A DNA stretch of 64,000 bases from Nocardiopsis ganjiahuensis DSM 45031 (lineage in GTDB: Bacteria; Actinomycetota; Actinomycetes; Streptosporangiales; Streptosporangiaceae). Both the position numbers and the translations under genes were made by a program. Below are positions 25,032 to 35,187 of this stretch, piece by piece. The notes beneath the pieces were generated by a model. It saw only the letters and a program-made list of their open reading frames with translations, was not told where the DNA came from and did no database searches. Location of the stretch: contig NZ_ANBA01000006.1 of NCBI RefSeq assembly GCF_000341085.1, positions 186,001-250,000 on the forward strand. The letters run 5' to 3'. Within the stretch, counting starts at the first letter, position 1. Each line of letters opens with the position of its first letter.

Positions 25032-27298
25032 TCCCCTTCCCGGCCGGACCCCTGTTCGGGCTGCTCCGCCCGTTCCGGGTCCAACCGCTCCTCCAGCTGG
25101 TCGAGCAGGTCGGTCGCGGCCTCGGCGATCACCGTGCCGGGCGGGAAGATCGCGGCGGCCCCGGCCTCCCGGAGCTCGTCGAAGTCCCCCGGCGGGATCA
25201 CCCCGCCCACCACGATCATGATGTCCTCCCGGTCGAGCCCGGCCAGCTCCTCGCGCAGCGCGGGCACCAGGGTCAGGTGTCCGGCGGCCAGCGAGGACAC
25301 CCCGACCACGTGCACGTCGGCCTCCACGGCCTGGACGGCGACCTCGGCCGGGGTCTGGAACAGCGGTCCCACGTCGACGTCGAAACCGAGGTCGGCGAAG
25401 GCGGTGGCGATGACCTTCTGGCCGCGGTCGTGGCCGTCCTGGCCCATCTTCGCGACGAGGATGCGGGGCCGGCGGCCCTCGGCCTCGGCGAACTCGTCGA
25501 CCCGGGCGGTCACCCGGTCCATCAGGTCGGCCGCGTCCGCGCTCCCGGACGCCTCGTTCTTGTACACACCCTGAATCGTACGGATCTGGCCGGAGTGGCG
25601 GTTGAACACCTTCTCCATGGCGTCGGAGATCTCACCGACGGTCGCCTTGGCGCGGGCCGCGTCCACGGCGGCGGCGAGCAGGTTGCCGGTGAGGGCCTCG
25701 TCGGCCCTGGACTCGCGCCCGGCCGCCTCGGTGAGGGCGTCCAGGGCGGCGCGCACCTCGGTGTCGTCGCGCTCCTCGCGCAGGCGGCGGAGCTTGTCCA
25801 GCTGCTCGGTGCGGACCTTGGAGTTGTCGACCTTGAGCACGTCGATCTCGTCGGGGGTGTCCGGCCGGTACTTGTTGACGCCGATCACCGGCTGGCGGCC
25901 CGAGTCGATGCGCGCCTGGGTGCGGGCGGCCGCCTCCTCGATGCGCATCTTGGGCAGTCCGGCGTCGATCGCGGCGGCCATGCCCCCGGCCTTCTCGACC
26001 TCCTGGATGTGCGCCCACGCCTTCTCCGCCAGCTGCTGGGTGAGGCTCTCCACGTAGTAGCTGCCGCCCCAGGGGTCGACCACGCGCGTGGTCCCGGACT
26101 CCTGCTGGAGGAGCAGCTGGGTGTTGCGGGCGATGCGGGCCGAGAAGTCCGTGGGCAGGGCCAGCGCCTCGTCCAGGGCGTTGGTGTGCAGCGACTGGGT
26201 GTGGCCCTGGGTCGCGGCCATGGCCTCCACACAGGTGCGCCCGACGTTGTTGAACACGTCCTGCGCGGTCAGCGACCAGCCCGAGGTCTGGGAGTGGGTG
26301 CGCAGGCTCAGCGACTTGTCCTCGGCGGCGCCCAGGTCCTTGACCAGGCGCGCCCACAGGAGGCGGGCCGCGCGCAGCTTGGCGACCTCCATGAAGAAGT
26401 TCATCCCGATCGCCCAGAAGAACGACAGCCGGGGCGCGAACGCGTCCACGTCCAGACCGGACTTCTGCCCCGCGCGGATGTACTCCACACCGTCCGCGAG
26501 GGTGTAGGCCAGCTCCAGGTCGGCCGTGGCCCCGGCCTCCTGCATGTGGTAGCCGGAGATGGAGATGGAGTTGAACCGCGGCATCCGCCGCGAGGTGTAG
26601 GCGAAGATGTCGGAGATGATCCGCATCGACGGCTTCGGCGGGTAGATGTAGGTGTTGCGGACCATGAACTCCTTGAGGATGTCGTTCTGGATGGTCCCCG
26701 ACAGCTTCTCGGGGGACACACCCTGTTCCTCGGCGGCCACGATGTACAGCGCCAGGACGGGCAGCACCGCGCCGTTCATGGTCATGGACACGCTCATCCG
26801 GTCCAGCGGGATCCCGTCGAACAGCTGGCGCATGTCGTAGATGGAGTCGATGGCCACCCCGGCCATGCCCACGTCGCCCGACACCCGGGGGTGGTCGGAG
26901 TCGTAGCCGCGGTGGGTGGCCAGGTCGAAGGCGACCGACAGGCCTTTCTGGCCCGCGGCCAGGTTGCGCCGGTAGAAGGCGTTGGACTCCTGGGCGGTGG
27001 AGAAACCCGCGTACTGGCGGATGGTCCACGGCTGGTTCACGTACATGGTCGGGTAGGGCCCGCGCAGGTACGGCGGGATGCCCGGCAGGCCGTCCACGAA
27101 GTCCAGGCCCGCGCGGTCGGCGGGCGTGTAGAGCGGTTTGACCCCGATGCCCTCCGGGGTCTCCCACTCCAGGGCGTCGGCGGCCTTTCCGGTGGCTTCC
27201 TCCAGGGCGCGCTGCCAGTCGGCCTCGCCCTGGGCGCCCTGGCCGTCCGCCGTGAAGGCGGGCGGCCGGGGGTCCACGGTGGAGAAGTCGGGGATCAT
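25028..27298 (-). CDS. mutB: Methylmalonyl-CoA mutase large subunit
   Basis: The catalytic alpha chain (756 residues) interconverts (R)-methylmalonyl-CoA and succinyl-CoA with adenosylcobalamin, linking propionate, branched-chain and odd-chain fatty acid breakdown with the TCA cycle and polyketide precursors. It has the substrate TIM barrel ([52 protein letters not shown]) and a C-terminal B12-binding domain with [13 protein letters not shown] (DxHxxG, His ligand to cobalt, near residue 621) and [10 protein letters not shown]. The ATG at 27296-27298 overlaps the mutA stop (ATGA), ensuring paired synthesis. Confidence 0.98.
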   Translation of the reverse strand: MIPDFSTVDPRPPAFTADGQGAQGEADWQRALEEATGKAADALEWETPEGIGVKPLYTPADRAGLDFVDGLPGIPPYLRGPYPTMYVNQPWTIRQYAGFSTAQESNAFYRRNLAAGQKGLSVAFDLATHRGYDSDHPRVSGDVGMAGVAIDSIYDMRQLFDGIPLDRMSVSMTMNGAVLPVLALYIVAAEEQGVSPEKLSGTIQNDILKEFMVRNTYIYPPKPSMRIISDIFAYTSRRMPRFNSISISGYHMQEAGATADLELAYTLADGVEYIRAGQKSGLDVDAFAPRLSFFWAIGMNFFMEVAKLRAARLLWARLVKDLGAAEDKSLSLRTHSQTSGWSLTAQDVFNNVGRTCVEAMAATQGHTQSLHTNALDEALALPTDFSARIARNTQLLLQQESGTTRVVDPWGGSYYVESLTQQLAEKAWAHIQEVEKAGGMAAAIDAGLPKMRIEEAAARTQARIDSGRQPVIGVNKYRPDTPDEIDVLKVDNSKVRTEQLDKLRRLREERDDTEVRAALDALTEAAGRESRADEALTGNLLAAAVDAARAKATVGEISDAMEKVFNRHSGQIRTIQGVYKNEASGSADAADLMDRVTARVDEFAEAEGRRPRILVAKMGQDGHDRGQKVIATAFADLGFDVDVGPLFQTPAEVAVQAVEADVHVVGVSSLAAGHLTLVPALREELAGLDREDIMIVVGGVIPPGDFDELREAGAAAIFPPGTVIAEAATDLLDQLEERLDPERAEQPEQGSGREGE

Positions 27299-29406
27299 GC
27301 TCTCTCCCCCTGGGTGGAGTCGTTCGTAGTGGGCGGTACTGCGCCGGAGGCGTCCGTTGAGGGCGGTAGCCCGTCCCCGCGCGAAGCGCCCTCGGCGGGC
27401 GATGGTGGGCGACGGGTGGGCGGTACTGCGCCGGAGGCGTCCGTTGAGGGCGGTAGCCCGTCCCCGCGCGAAGCGCCCTCGGCGGGCGATGGTGGGCGAC
27501 GGGTGGGCGGGGGATCGGTGAGGATCACGTCGACCAGGTCGGTGAGCAGGGCGACGGCGTCGCAGCCCTTGTGGGCGAAGGAGTCCACCCCGGCCTCCCT
27601 GTAGGCGTCTCGGGGCGATCCGGCGAGGAGGACACGGCGGGCCCCGACCCCCTTGAGCGCGCGGGCGACCGCCTCGGCGTGTTCGGCGTAGACCTTGTCC
27701 GAGGAGCAGATCACCGCGACCCGGCTGCCGGAGGCGGTGAAGGCGGCGGCCGCGGCCCCGGCGCCGTCGAGCGGGCCCGGGTCGTGGACCGCGATCCCGC
27801 CCGCGGCGAGCAGGTTCGTGGCGAAGGAGGCGCGGGCGGTGTGCGCGGCGACCGGGCCGAGGGTGGCCAGGAAGGCGGTGGGCCGTCGGCCGCTGTCGGC
27901 GGTGTGGGCGTCGGAGCGGTCGCGCAGGGACTCGTAGTCCTGGGCGTAGCGGCGGACCGGGAAACCGCCGGGGACCCGGACAGGGCGGGCGGGATCGGGT
28001 TCTCGGACGAGGGGTTTCTCGTGCGGGTCCGGGAACTCGCTGACCCCGGTGAGCGGGGCGGTGCGGTGGGCGAGGTCGCGGCGGCGCAGCTCCCAGACGC
28101 GGTCCACGGCGGTGCGGAGCTCGCCGTGTCCGATGGCCTCGGCGATGCCCCCGGCGCGCTCCAGTTCCTGGAAGAAGGCCCACCCGGCGTTGTAGAGGTC
28201 GCGGGTGAGGGCCTCGACGTAGAAGGAGCCCCCGGCCGGGTCGACGACCCGGGCCAGGTGGGACTCCTCGATGAGGAGCGACTGGGTGTTGCGGGCGATG
28301 CGGCGGGCGAAGTCGTCGGGCAGGCCCACCGCGGAGTCGAAGGGCGCGACGGTGACCGCGTCGGCGCCGCCCACCCCGGCGGCGAAGCAGGCCACGGTGG
28401 TGCGGAGCATGTTCACGTGCGGGTCGCGGCGGGTGAGCATCGCGTCGGAGGTGGTGGCGTGCAGGCTCATGCCGCGTCGGTCGGCGGGGACGCCGGAGGC
28501 CTCCAGCACCTGGTTCCACATGGCGCGGACGGCCCGGAGCTTGGCGATGACGGAGAACTGGTCGGCGTTGGCGGCCAGCCGGAACTCGATCCGGCCGGCG
28601 GCGTCGGCCAGATCCAGTCCGGCGGCGGCCAGGGCGCGCAGGTAGGCGGTACCGGCCGCGATCGCGGAGCCGATCTCCTGGGCCTCGGAGCCGCCCGCGT
28701 TGTGGACGAGAGTGCCGTCGGCGACGAACAGCCCCAGGTGGGGGTACCGGGCCGCGTGTTCGGCGGCGAAGCGGGCCGGGTCCGCCACGTCGGGGCGCTC
28801 GCCGGCCAGGGCCGCTGTGCTGAGGGGGTCCAGGCCCAGGTGGGAGATGACGCGGCCGTCGGGGACGTCGGCGTCGGTGTGGGCCCGCAGCAGGGCGGTG
28901 GCGGCGTCGAGGGCCTCCGGGCCGGGGGCGCGGAGCACCACCGGGGCGAGGTCGAGGTAGACGTCGGCGAGGGCTTCGCCCAGCTGGTCGGTGGGCACCC
29001 CCGCCTCTCCCACCGCGATCCACAGCGAGCTCACGCCGTTCATGAGGTCGTTGTGCACGCGGCGGCGGAGTGCGGCGGGGTCGGCGTCGGTGTGCCGGGC
29101 GCGGATGTCCCATCCTCCCGCCACTCCCCCGCCCGGGCGGTAACCGCGGACGAAGGGGGCCAGACCCGGATAGCCGGGGTCGGCCGCGGAGGGCTCGGAG
29201 GTGTAGAGGGGCTCGATGTCGAACCCGTCGTAGCCGTGGGTGGCCAGCACGGACTCGGGGGTGTCGGCGAGGCGGTCCTCGGCGACACCGCTCTTGCGGA
29301 GCACTCCGGCGACGAGTTCGCGCCACCGCTCGCGTGTGGCCGCCGGGAAGCCTTCGGCCAGGTTGGGAGCCGCTGTTCCGGCGGCCCCGCTCTCAGGGAC
29401 GTCCAT
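27295..29406 (-). CDS. mutA: Methylmalonyl-CoA mutase small subunit, with repetitive C-terminal tail
   Basis: The non-catalytic beta chain (703 residues) of the heterodimeric mutase. Its barrel domain is clear ([46 protein letters not shown]). The C-terminal B12-like domain lacks the DxHxxG cobalt ligand ([20 protein letters not shown]), as expected of MutA. After VDVILTD the protein carries an unusual tail of two exact 29-residue copies ([18 protein letters not shown] plus [11 protein letters not shown]). The ATG at 29406 follows a CGGAGT very close to the start; an in-frame start further upstream would add an unlikely Arg/Pro-rich extension. First gene of the mutA-mutB-meaB operon. Confidence 0.95.
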   Translation of the reverse strand: MDVPESGAAGTAAPNLAEGFPAATRERWRELVAGVLRKSGVAEDRLADTPESVLATHGYDGFDIEPLYTSEPSAADPGYPGLAPFVRGYRPGGGVAGGWDIRARHTDADPAALRRRVHNDLMNGVSSLWIAVGEAGVPTDQLGEALADVYLDLAPVVLRAPGPEALDAATALLRAHTDADVPDGRVISHLGLDPLSTAALAGERPDVADPARFAAEHAARYPHLGLFVADGTLVHNAGGSEAQEIGSAIAAGTAYLRALAAAGLDLADAAGRIEFRLAANADQFSVIAKLRAVRAMWNQVLEASGVPADRRGMSLHATTSDAMLTRRDPHVNMLRTTVACFAAGVGGADAVTVAPFDSAVGLPDDFARRIARNTQSLLIEESHLARVVDPAGGSFYVEALTRDLYNAGWAFFQELERAGGIAEAIGHGELRTAVDRVWELRRRDLAHRTAPLTGVSEFPDPHEKPLVREPDPARPVRVPGGFPVRRYAQDYESLRDRSDAHTADSGRRPTAFLATLGPVAAHTARASFATNLLAAGGIAVHDPGPLDGAGAAAAAFTASGSRVAVICSSDKVYAEHAEAVARALKGVGARRVLLAGSPRDAYREAGVDSFAHKGCDAVALLTDLVDVILTDPPPTRRPPSPAEGASRGDGLPPSTDASGAVPPTRRPPSPAEGASRGDGLPPSTDASGAVPPTTNDSTQGERA
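27331..27504. repeat. 87-bp tandem duplication at the 3' end of mutA
   Basis: Two adjacent identical 87-base units (27331-27417 and 27418-27504). The length is a multiple of three, so the mutA frame continues. The unit contains a short inverted motif around GCGCGAAGCGC. It is translated into a Pro/Ser/Gly-rich tail that mutA proteins normally lack. Confidence 0.9.
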
Positions 29407-29632
29407 ACTCCGAGATGGTAGAGAACCGGGTTCGGTTCGGGCGAGCCGGGGTGTGGTGCTCGGCACAGGCCGACTCCGCGCCGGGCGGGGTCGGGGGTCA
29501 GCCGGTCGGCCCCAGTGCGCCACCCCGGCCCCAGAGTGTGACATGGGACACATAGGCCCCGATCGGAGAACCAAAGGCGCCGGTCAGGGACCCCAACATT
29601 CACTCCAGTCCGCACTTTCTACAGGAACCTCC

Positions 29633-30307
29633 ATGTTGAACTCCGCCCGCAGACACCGCGTCGCCCTCGGTCTCGTCGCCGCCGGCTCCGCCCTGGCCCT
29701 CGCCGCTTGTGGTGCCGACGAGCCCGCGCCCACCGGGACCGACACGGCCGCTGTCGAGGAGCCCGAGGAGGAAGAGGCCCCCGAGGTCGACGCCTCCGCG
29801 TTCAACCAAGGCCCCATCCCCGCCGAAGCCCCCGAGATCGACGAGGCGGACCTGCCCGCCGAACCCGACTCCGCGGCCCCGCTGGGTGACCGGATCGCCT
29901 GGGACGCCCTGGAGTCGGTCTCCACCTTCGCGTCGACGACCGACCCCGAGGCCACCTACACCTGCCCGGAGATCGCCGGTGAGGAGGGTGAGTCCATCAC
30001 CTGCACGGTGAACTTCCTCGGCGAGGACTGGGACTACTCGATCGACATCACGTCCTCGGGCGTCCTCATCAACTACGAGTGGGACCTCCCCGAGGGCCCG
30101 CTCATCCGCGAGGTCGTCGAGGACACGCTGCGCGTGAGCGCCGAGACCGAGTACGTGCTCTGCGACATGGCCACCGACCTCGAGCGCGGCGTGCCCGGCG
30201 AGGAGGCGCCCTTCCTCTGCCAGAGCCTGGACGAGGCGACCGGGGACGTCACCGAGTGGGAACTGAGCATCTCCCAGTACGGGGCCTTCTCGTTCTACCG
30301 GGTCTGA
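29633..30307 (+). CDS. Hypothetical secreted lipoprotein with DUF4333-like pattern
   Basis: A 224-residue lipoprotein: signal peptide with Arg/His start, hydrophobic core and lipobox ALAAC, then an acidic Glu/Pro/Thr-rich spacer (VEEPEEEEAPEVD) and a compact domain of about 130 residues with four Cys (YTCPEI, ITCTVN, VLCDMA, FLCQSL). The short TCPE...I.CTV motif recalls small DUF4333-type lipoproteins, but the match is weak and the function is unknown. The ATG at 29633 follows CAGGAA. It is divergent from mutA and followed by a strong terminator. Confidence 0.75.
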   Translation: MLNSARRHRVALGLVAAGSALALAACGADEPAPTGTDTAAVEEPEEEEAPEVDASAFNQGPIPAEAPEIDEADLPAEPDSAAPLGDRIAWDALESVSTFASTTDPEATYTCPEIAGEEGESITCTVNFLGEDWDYSIDITSSGVLINYEWDLPEGPLIREVVEDTLRVSAETEYVLCDMATDLERGVPGEEAPFLCQSLDEATGDVTEWELSISQYGAFSFYRV

Positions 30308-30344
30308 CCGGCCTCACCGTCCGGTCGAGGCACCGACAGGCCAC

Positions 30345-30372
30345 AGCGGCCCCGCCGTTCGGCGGGGCCGCT
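30345..30372 (+). terminator. Terminator hairpin after lipoprotein gene
   Basis: Perfect 13-bp stem AGCGGCCCCGCCG (30345-30357) and CGGCGGGGCCGCT (30360-30372), drawn with a 2-base loop that would in practice open by a pair or two, followed by CCTGCTTT. It sits between convergent genes and may act both ways. Confidence 0.8.
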
Positions 30373-30424
30373 CCTGCTTTCCCCGACCGTGCGCCTGCTG
30401 CCGGGGCCCGGACCGCGGCCCGGG

Positions 30425-30826
30425 TCAGCCGCAGTTGGTGGCGTTGCGCACGACCCACTCGTCACCGATCACGCCGCCCCAGTCCACGCACTGGCCCGCG
30501 GCCTCCAGGTGGACCGGACCTGCGTAGGAGGTCCAGTCACCGGGGTCCCGCGTCCAGGAGGTGGAGGTGCTCTGCTTGAGGACCGCGTCCATGTTCATCG
30601 CGGCCCCGGCGTCGGAGCGCACGACGACGACGCAGTTGCGCCCGGTGGAGTTGTTGTAGGCGAGGTAGACGGTGCCGCCGCTGACGGAGGCGCTGTTGTT
30701 CACGTTGTAACCGTCACCGCAGGCCCCGTTGTAGGGCGCGGCGGCGGCCGGCGCCGGGTTGGCCAGGACCGCGGTCAGGGTGATGGCGAGCCCGCAGGAG
30801 ACCCAGCGGGCGAGGTACTTCAGCAC
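30425..30826 (-). CDS. Secreted SapA-like (spore-associated) protein
   Basis: A 133-residue secreted protein resembling spore-associated protein A of Streptomyces. The signal peptide (CGLAITLTAVLANPAPAAAA) is followed by APYNGACGDGYNVNNSASVS, GTVYLAYNNSTGRNCVVVV, TSYAGPVHLEAAGQCVDWGG and a terminal ATNCG, the same order of motifs and four Cys as SapA. The GTG at 30826 sits 4 bases from GGAGGAGG. That ribosome-binding site overlaps the stop codon of the upstream kinase gene, so the two are probably translationally coupled. SapA's biochemical role is unknown; it is found on spores. The resemblance is from memory of the family. Confidence 0.75.
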   Translation of the reverse strand: MLKYLARWVSCGLAITLTAVLANPAPAAAAPYNGACGDGYNVNNSASVSGGTVYLAYNNSTGRNCVVVVRSDAGAAMNMDAVLKQSTSTSWTRDPGDWTSYAGPVHLEAAGQCVDWGGVIGDEWVVRNATNCG

Positions 30827-30837
30827 TTGTCCTCCTC

Positions 30838-32511
30838 CTACCAGGGCGGGGTTCCGCTGCCGCTGGTCCTGTGGTGTTCCACGAGCCGTGTGATGGTGAC
30901 GGTGCCGCCGCTCTCGGTGTAGGTGATCTCGGCCGAGACGGTGCGGCTGCCACTGTTGACGTAACCGGTCAGCGCGGTCGGGCTGGAGGCCACCGAACCG
31001 GCGTCGCCGTCCCCGACAGCACCGCCCTGCCCCTGGCAGAAGCTCCACGCGCACACCACCGTGGCGCCGTCCAGCACCGCGTACCGGCCTGAGCCGTTCG
31101 AGGGCTCGAAGGCCACCACGTGGGTGCCCGGGGGGCGCGGACCGGAGGCGCTCACCCCGGCGCCGACCGTGGCCATCGTGGTGATGGCGCCGCCGTCCTC
31201 GCCGTCGGCGCCGTCCTCCTCCCCGGCACCTTCCCCGCCCGCCTCGTCCCCGGTGTCCCCGTCCTCATCGGAGGGGTCGCCGGGGGGCTCCTCCGAAGGG
31301 CCCCCGGAGGACGTGGCGGCAGATCTGCCGGAGTCCCCCGCGCTCCCCTTGTCCGCCGTACCGTCCCCGCCCTCGTCGTCGGCGCCGAACCAGGCCGCGA
31401 TCGGCAGGGAGTCCCAGTTGCCGGCCACCGCGGCCCCGCCGACACCCGTTCCGACGAGCAGCAGGGCGGTGACGGCGGCGGCGACCACGAGCCCGGTTCG
31501 GCGCCCCCTGCCCTGGCCCGTTCCACGGCGCCCTCTGGGTACCGCGACCTCCTGCTCCACGGGGGCGCGTACCCCGTGCCAGGTGGCCTGGAGGGTCTGG
31601 GCGACAGCGGCCCCCGCGGACGTGGGCCCGTCGATGACGGAGACCGGACGGCCCAGGTGGACCAGCTGCATCACCCCGATCACCAGGGCCATGGCGGTGG
31701 GCCTGCGGTCGGCGTCCTTGTCCAGCGCCCGGCGGGCGAGGTCGGCGAGGGGGCCGTCGAAGCCCTCCGTGTCGGGCTCGCCGCTCATCACCCGGTGCGC
31801 CACGGCGGCGGGGTCGCCGCCGCCGAACGGGGGCCGTCCGGTCGCCGCGTAGGTGACCAGAGCGCCCCAGGCGAAAATGTCGTCGGCGGTACTGATCGGG
31901 TCACCGCGGTAGTGCGCCGGGCTGATCCAGCCCGAGGAGCCGAGCACGGACCCGGTACGTGTGAGCGCGGTCTGGTCAAGGGCGCGCGCGATGCCGAAGT
32001 CCAGTACCCGGGGGCCCTCCGGGGAGACCACGATGTTGGCGGGCTTGAGGTCGCGGTGGACCACCCCGGCGGAGTGGATCTGCGCGAGGGCCTCGGCGAT
32101 GCCCACCGCGAGGCCGTGGACCAGTGCCGGGGCCATGGGGCCCTTGTTCTCCCGCAGGTAGGCGTTGAGTGTCAGCCCGCGGACCAGGGGGGTGGCCAGC
32201 CAGGGCTGGGCGCACTCCGTGTCCGCGGCCAGCAGCGGCACCGCGCAGGCGCCGCCGACCCGGGCGAGCATCTCGACCTCGCGGGCGAAGCGGCTCCGGA
32301 ACTCGGGATCGGCCGCGAACTCCGGGTGGACGACCTTGAGCGCGACCAGGGACCCGTCCTGGGCCCGGGCGGCGTACACGGCGCCCATGCCACCCGCGCC
32401 CAGGCGTTTGAGCAGCCGGTACGGGCCGATCTCGGCGGGGTCGGTGGGCAGGAGGTCGGTGGCCGTAGCCGGCAGGAGGGCTGCGTTCTGGGCAGGACTC
32501 ATGGTGCTCAC
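30838..32511 (-). CDS. Membrane Ser/Thr protein kinase (PknB type)
   Basis: A 557-residue eukaryotic-like kinase. The kinase domain (about residues 28-280) has the Gly loop LGAGGMGAVYAA, Lys in VALKVV, catalytic HRDLKPANIV (about 150), DFGIARA and the APE-equivalent region WISPAHYRGDPISTADDIFA. A basic juxtamembrane stretch and one membrane helix (VVAAAVTALLLVGTGVGGAA, about 340-360) follow. The extracellular part has an acidic/Ser linker and a roughly 110-residue domain with one Cys pair (VVCAWSFCQG). It lacks PASTA repeats. GTG 32511 or ATG 32502 may be the start. The SapA-like gene follows after 11 bases. Confidence 0.92.
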   Translation of the reverse strand: MSTMSPAQNAALLPATATDLLPTDPAEIGPYRLLKRLGAGGMGAVYAARAQDGSLVALKVVHPEFAADPEFRSRFAREVEMLARVGGACAVPLLAADTECAQPWLATPLVRGLTLNAYLRENKGPMAPALVHGLAVGIAEALAQIHSAGVVHRDLKPANIVVSPEGPRVLDFGIARALDQTALTRTGSVLGSSGWISPAHYRGDPISTADDIFAWGALVTYAATGRPPFGGGDPAAVAHRVMSGEPDTEGFDGPLADLARRALDKDADRRPTAMALVIGVMQLVHLGRPVSVIDGPTSAGAAVAQTLQATWHGVRAPVEQEVAVPRGRRGTGQGRGRRTGLVVAAAVTALLLVGTGVGGAAVAGNWDSLPIAAWFGADDEGGDGTADKGSAGDSGRSAATSSGGPSEEPPGDPSDEDGDTGDEAGGEGAGEEDGADGEDGGAITTMATVGAGVSASGPRPPGTHVVAFEPSNGSGRYAVLDGATVVCAWSFCQGQGGAVGDGDAGSVASSPTALTGYVNSGSRTVSAEITYTESGGTVTITRLVEHHRTSGSGTPPW

Positions 32512-32565
32512 AGATGCGGGGGTGGAGTGGAGGGGTTCCAGAGGAAACCGGGACGCCTTGTGCCA

Positions 32566-32594
32566 AAGCTATCCAGGCACTGAATAGTAGCCAA
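32566..32594 (-). promoter_or_regulatory. Possible promoter of kinase gene
   Basis: On the minus strand TTGGCT (32594-32589) and TAGCTT (32571-32566) are 17 bases apart, in a locally A+T-richer patch 55 bases before the kinase start. Both hexamers are weak matches to consensus. Confidence 0.3.
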
Positions 32595-32753
32595 AGGGAT
32601 CTTTGCTTCCGTGTCCGGTCGCTCCCTGCGGCACGAAAAGACGCCCCCGGGCCTGTCCGGTTCCGGCCAAACCCGAAATCGGGACCTCGGAGAGAACGGG
32701 CGGTGACGCCCCGTGCCGACCCGGCGGGTCCGCGAACCCCGAACGGACCCGAC

Positions 32754-34286
32754 CTAGCCCTCGTCGTCCTCGGGGGACTCGCTGCCCTCGGGATCGGTGT
32801 CCTCGGGGGACTCGGTGCCGGTGTCCTCGTCGCCCTCGTCCTCGTCCTCGGGCTCGGGACCGAAGACGAACCGCTGGCGGTCCTGGACGAGGATGGCGTG
32901 CCCGGTCTCGGTGATCGCCTCCACGTAGGCGGAGAGGTCGTCGCCGACCACCTCCATGGTCTCGGCGTCCAGCACCAGCTGCCGGTCGCCGTCCTCATTG
33001 GAGCGGGAGTCGCCGTAGACCAGGCCGGCGTGGGCGAAGGCCGGCGAGATCGAACCGGCGTCCTCCTCCAGCCCCCAGCGCACCTCGCCCGCCACCAGGT
33101 CGACGGCGACCATCGTGGCCTCGCCACTGGCCTGTGGCAGCAGCAGGGTCGCGGTGTCGGCGTCGTAGAGGACACCCGGGACCCCGGCCTCGGCGTAGTG
33201 CTGGGAGACCGGGTTGGTACCGGCTTCCTCCAGGGCCCACAGCGGCTCGCCGTCGTCGGCGTCGTGCGCGGTGAGGACCGAGGGGGCCTCGGGCTGGGCC
33301 CAGCGCAGCAGAACCGTCCGCGGGGCCTCATCGCCACCGGTGCCGTCCTCGGAGCCCTCGGTTTCCTCGCCGTCCTCCGCGTCCTCGCCACCCTCCGTCT
33401 CCTCGGCCTCGGGGACCGGGGTCGCGAAGACGCCGAGGATCTGCGGAACGGGGACCGGCGCGGTGGCGGGAAGATCCAGCTCCTCGTCGGCCGCGGACAC
33501 CGACCACAGGGGTTCGCCCGCGTCGTCGGGACCGATGGAGCGGGCGTTCAGAGCGGAGTCACCGGAGTCCAGCAGGACGGTGTCGCCCCAGGCGGCCACC
33601 GGAACACCGAAGCGCTCCGGGGCGTCCTCGGCCGTGTCCTCGTCCTCGTCGCCGCCGGGCTCCGAGTCCTCCTCCTCGCCTTCGCCGTCCTCCTCGGGCT
33701 CGTCCTCGGGCTCGAAGGTGTAGGACCACAGTTCGTCGCCCTCGGTGTCCAGCACGGCGTAGTCGCCGTACGGCTCCTCCTGGCTCCACTCGGCCGGGCG
33801 GCGCACCGCCACCCCGTCCAGGTAGACGTCACCGTCCTCGGCGGGCCGCCAGCGGGTCCGGCCGTCGGCGCCCAGCACGAAGGGGGTGTCGTCGTCGGCC
33901 ATGAGCAGGACGGGGTCGCCCTCGGAGTCGACGTCGAAACCGCGGAACCGCGCCCCACCCTCCCAGAGGGTGTCGCCGGTGGCCGCGTCGTGCAGCAGGT
34001 GGCGGTCCTCGCCGCCGGAGCTGATCAGGAAGGCGCCGCCGACGGGGCTGATCCGCACGCCCAGGGGGTCGTCGAGGATGTCGTGGACGTCGGCGTCGTC
34101 ACCGTGCAGGTGGCGCAGGACGTCGCCCTCGATACCGGGGGGCACCTCGCCCTCGAAGGCGGTGGGAACCGGGGAGGGCTCCTCCTCCGGTGCGGGTTCG
34201 GGCGGTTCCGGATCACCGGTACAGCCCGCGACCAGCAGCGCCACAAGGCCCCAGGTCAGTGCCTGGGGCACGCGTGAGCTGCGCAT
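32754..34286 (-). CDS. Acidic PQQ-repeat/beta-propeller lipoprotein
   Basis: A 510-residue lipoprotein (signal peptide and lipobox LLVAGC). The body contains several WD/PQQ-type blades (GDTLWEGGARFRGFD, TEGDELWSYTFEPEDEP, GEPLWSVSAADEELDL, GEPLWALEEAG, AGEVRWGLEED), in which a recurring G-x-x-LW motif ends each blade. Long Asp/Glu runs interrupt the loops and form the C-terminal tail, which is unusual for the family and may bind cations. BamB-like PQQ propellers act as scaffolds or redox enzymes; no PQQ ligand set is evident, so the role is unknown. It appears monocistronic. Confidence 0.8.
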   Translation of the reverse strand: MRSSRVPQALTWGLVALLVAGCTGDPEPPEPAPEEEPSPVPTAFEGEVPPGIEGDVLRHLHGDDADVHDILDDPLGVRISPVGGAFLISSGGEDRHLLHDAATGDTLWEGGARFRGFDVDSEGDPVLLMADDDTPFVLGADGRTRWRPAEDGDVYLDGVAVRRPAEWSQEEPYGDYAVLDTEGDELWSYTFEPEDEPEEDGEGEEEDSEPGGDEDEDTAEDAPERFGVPVAAWGDTVLLDSGDSALNARSIGPDDAGEPLWSVSAADEELDLPATAPVPVPQILGVFATPVPEAEETEGGEDAEDGEETEGSEDGTGGDEAPRTVLLRWAQPEAPSVLTAHDADDGEPLWALEEAGTNPVSQHYAEAGVPGVLYDADTATLLLPQASGEATMVAVDLVAGEVRWGLEEDAGSISPAFAHAGLVYGDSRSNEDGDRQLVLDAETMEVVGDDLSAYVEAITETGHAILVQDRQRFVFGPEPEDEDEGDEDTGTESPEDTDPEGSESPEDDEG

Positions 34287-34405
34287 TGACGGTCTCTCCC
34301 CACGAAACGATGACGTTTACGGCAAATCCTAAGCCGGGGAACGGTCAAGTGGGTACACGGAGCCCGTCACTCGTTACCGCTCCGTGAACGCACGGTCCCC
34401 GTCGG

Positions 34406-35038
34406 TCAGGGTCCGGGGTCGGGCTCCACCTCGATGACCGTGGTGCCCCTCACCTCGAACTCGGCCCTGCCTCCGGTGAGCTCGGCCAGTCGGACCTCGA
34501 AGTCGGGCAGGTCCGCTTCGGGCAGGGCCACCTCGATGCGGACCCGGTCCTCGTAGGCGACCTCCCGGACGGTGAGCGGGGAGTCGCGCAGGTCGCTCTC
34601 CAGCCGGCCGCCGAGCACGTAGTCGGCGAACACGTCCACCACCTGCAAACGGCGGCGCTCCAGCAGCCCGAACTCCTCGACCGCGGCGGACACCGAGTTC
34701 CCGTAGGCGCGGATGAGGCCGCCGGCACCGAGCTTGGTTCCACCGAAGTAGCGGGTGACCACGGCGACGGTGTCGGTGATCCGGCGGTGGCGCAGCACCT
34801 CCAGCATGGGCACCCCGGCGGTCCCGGCGGGCTCGCCGTCGTCACTGGACCGCTGTACCCCGCCGTCCTCGCCCAGCACGTAGGCGGTGCAGTTGTGGTT
34901 GGCGCTCCAGTGCTCCTTGCGCCGTTCGGCGATGAACGCACGGGCGGCGTCCTCGCTGTCCACCCTGGCCATGGCGCAGATGAACCGGGACTTCCTGATC
35001 TCGACCTCGTGTTCGCCGCCGCGTCTGATCGTTCGCAT
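34406..35038 (-). CDS. YigZ/IMPACT family protein (UPF0029)
   Basis: A 210-residue protein of the YigZ/IMPACT family. The N-terminal UPF0029 domain shows EIRKSRFICAMARV, HWSANHNCTAYVLGE, SSDDGEPAGTAGVPML and the hallmark RYFGGTKLGAGGLIRAYG. The C-terminal DUF1949 ferredoxin-like domain ends in a beta-strand with ELTGGRAEFEV. Family members bind nucleic acids or ribosomes in some systems; the bacterial role is unsettled. The ATG at 35038 has weak upstream pairing. Single gene, divergent from the next membrane protein. Confidence 0.93.
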   Translation of the reverse strand: MRTIRRGGEHEVEIRKSRFICAMARVDSEDAARAFIAERRKEHWSANHNCTAYVLGEDGGVQRSSDDGEPAGTAGVPMLEVLRHRRITDTVAVVTRYFGGTKLGAGGLIRAYGNSVSAAVEEFGLLERRRLQVVDVFADYVLGGRLESDLRDSPLTVREVAYEDRVRIEVALPEADLPDFEVRLAELTGGRAEFEVRGTTVIEVEPDPGP

Positions 35039-35095
35039 GTCGCCTGTTCAGGAGGGGTCGTGGTGGGCCGCACCAGTCTGCCATCCCGGAGGGTC

Positions 35096-35130
35096 CGCCA
35101 TCTTCGGCCTCCCGCCCCGAAGGGATGGCG
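35096..35130. promoter_or_regulatory. Imperfect hairpin in a divergent promoter region
   Basis: CGCCATCTTCGG (35096-35107) can pair with CCGAAGGGATGGCG (35117-35130) with a small bulge. It is placed between two divergent genes, so it is not an ordinary end-of-gene terminator; it could be an attenuator or protein-binding site. A separate short inverted pair ATCT/AGAT lies at 35153-35170 next to the following start codon. Confidence 0.3.
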
Positions 35131-35187
35131 TTGTCCTCCTCACCCGGTTATTATCTCGAAAAGTTAGATACTTAGAAAGCGAGAGAT

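Noticed and set aside
25028..29326. Single 1432-codon frame covering mutB and the region of mutA
   Set aside because: The first half is out of frame with mutA and has Arg/Pro-rich nonsense sequence. The true mutB starts at 27298 with an ATGA overlap to mutA.
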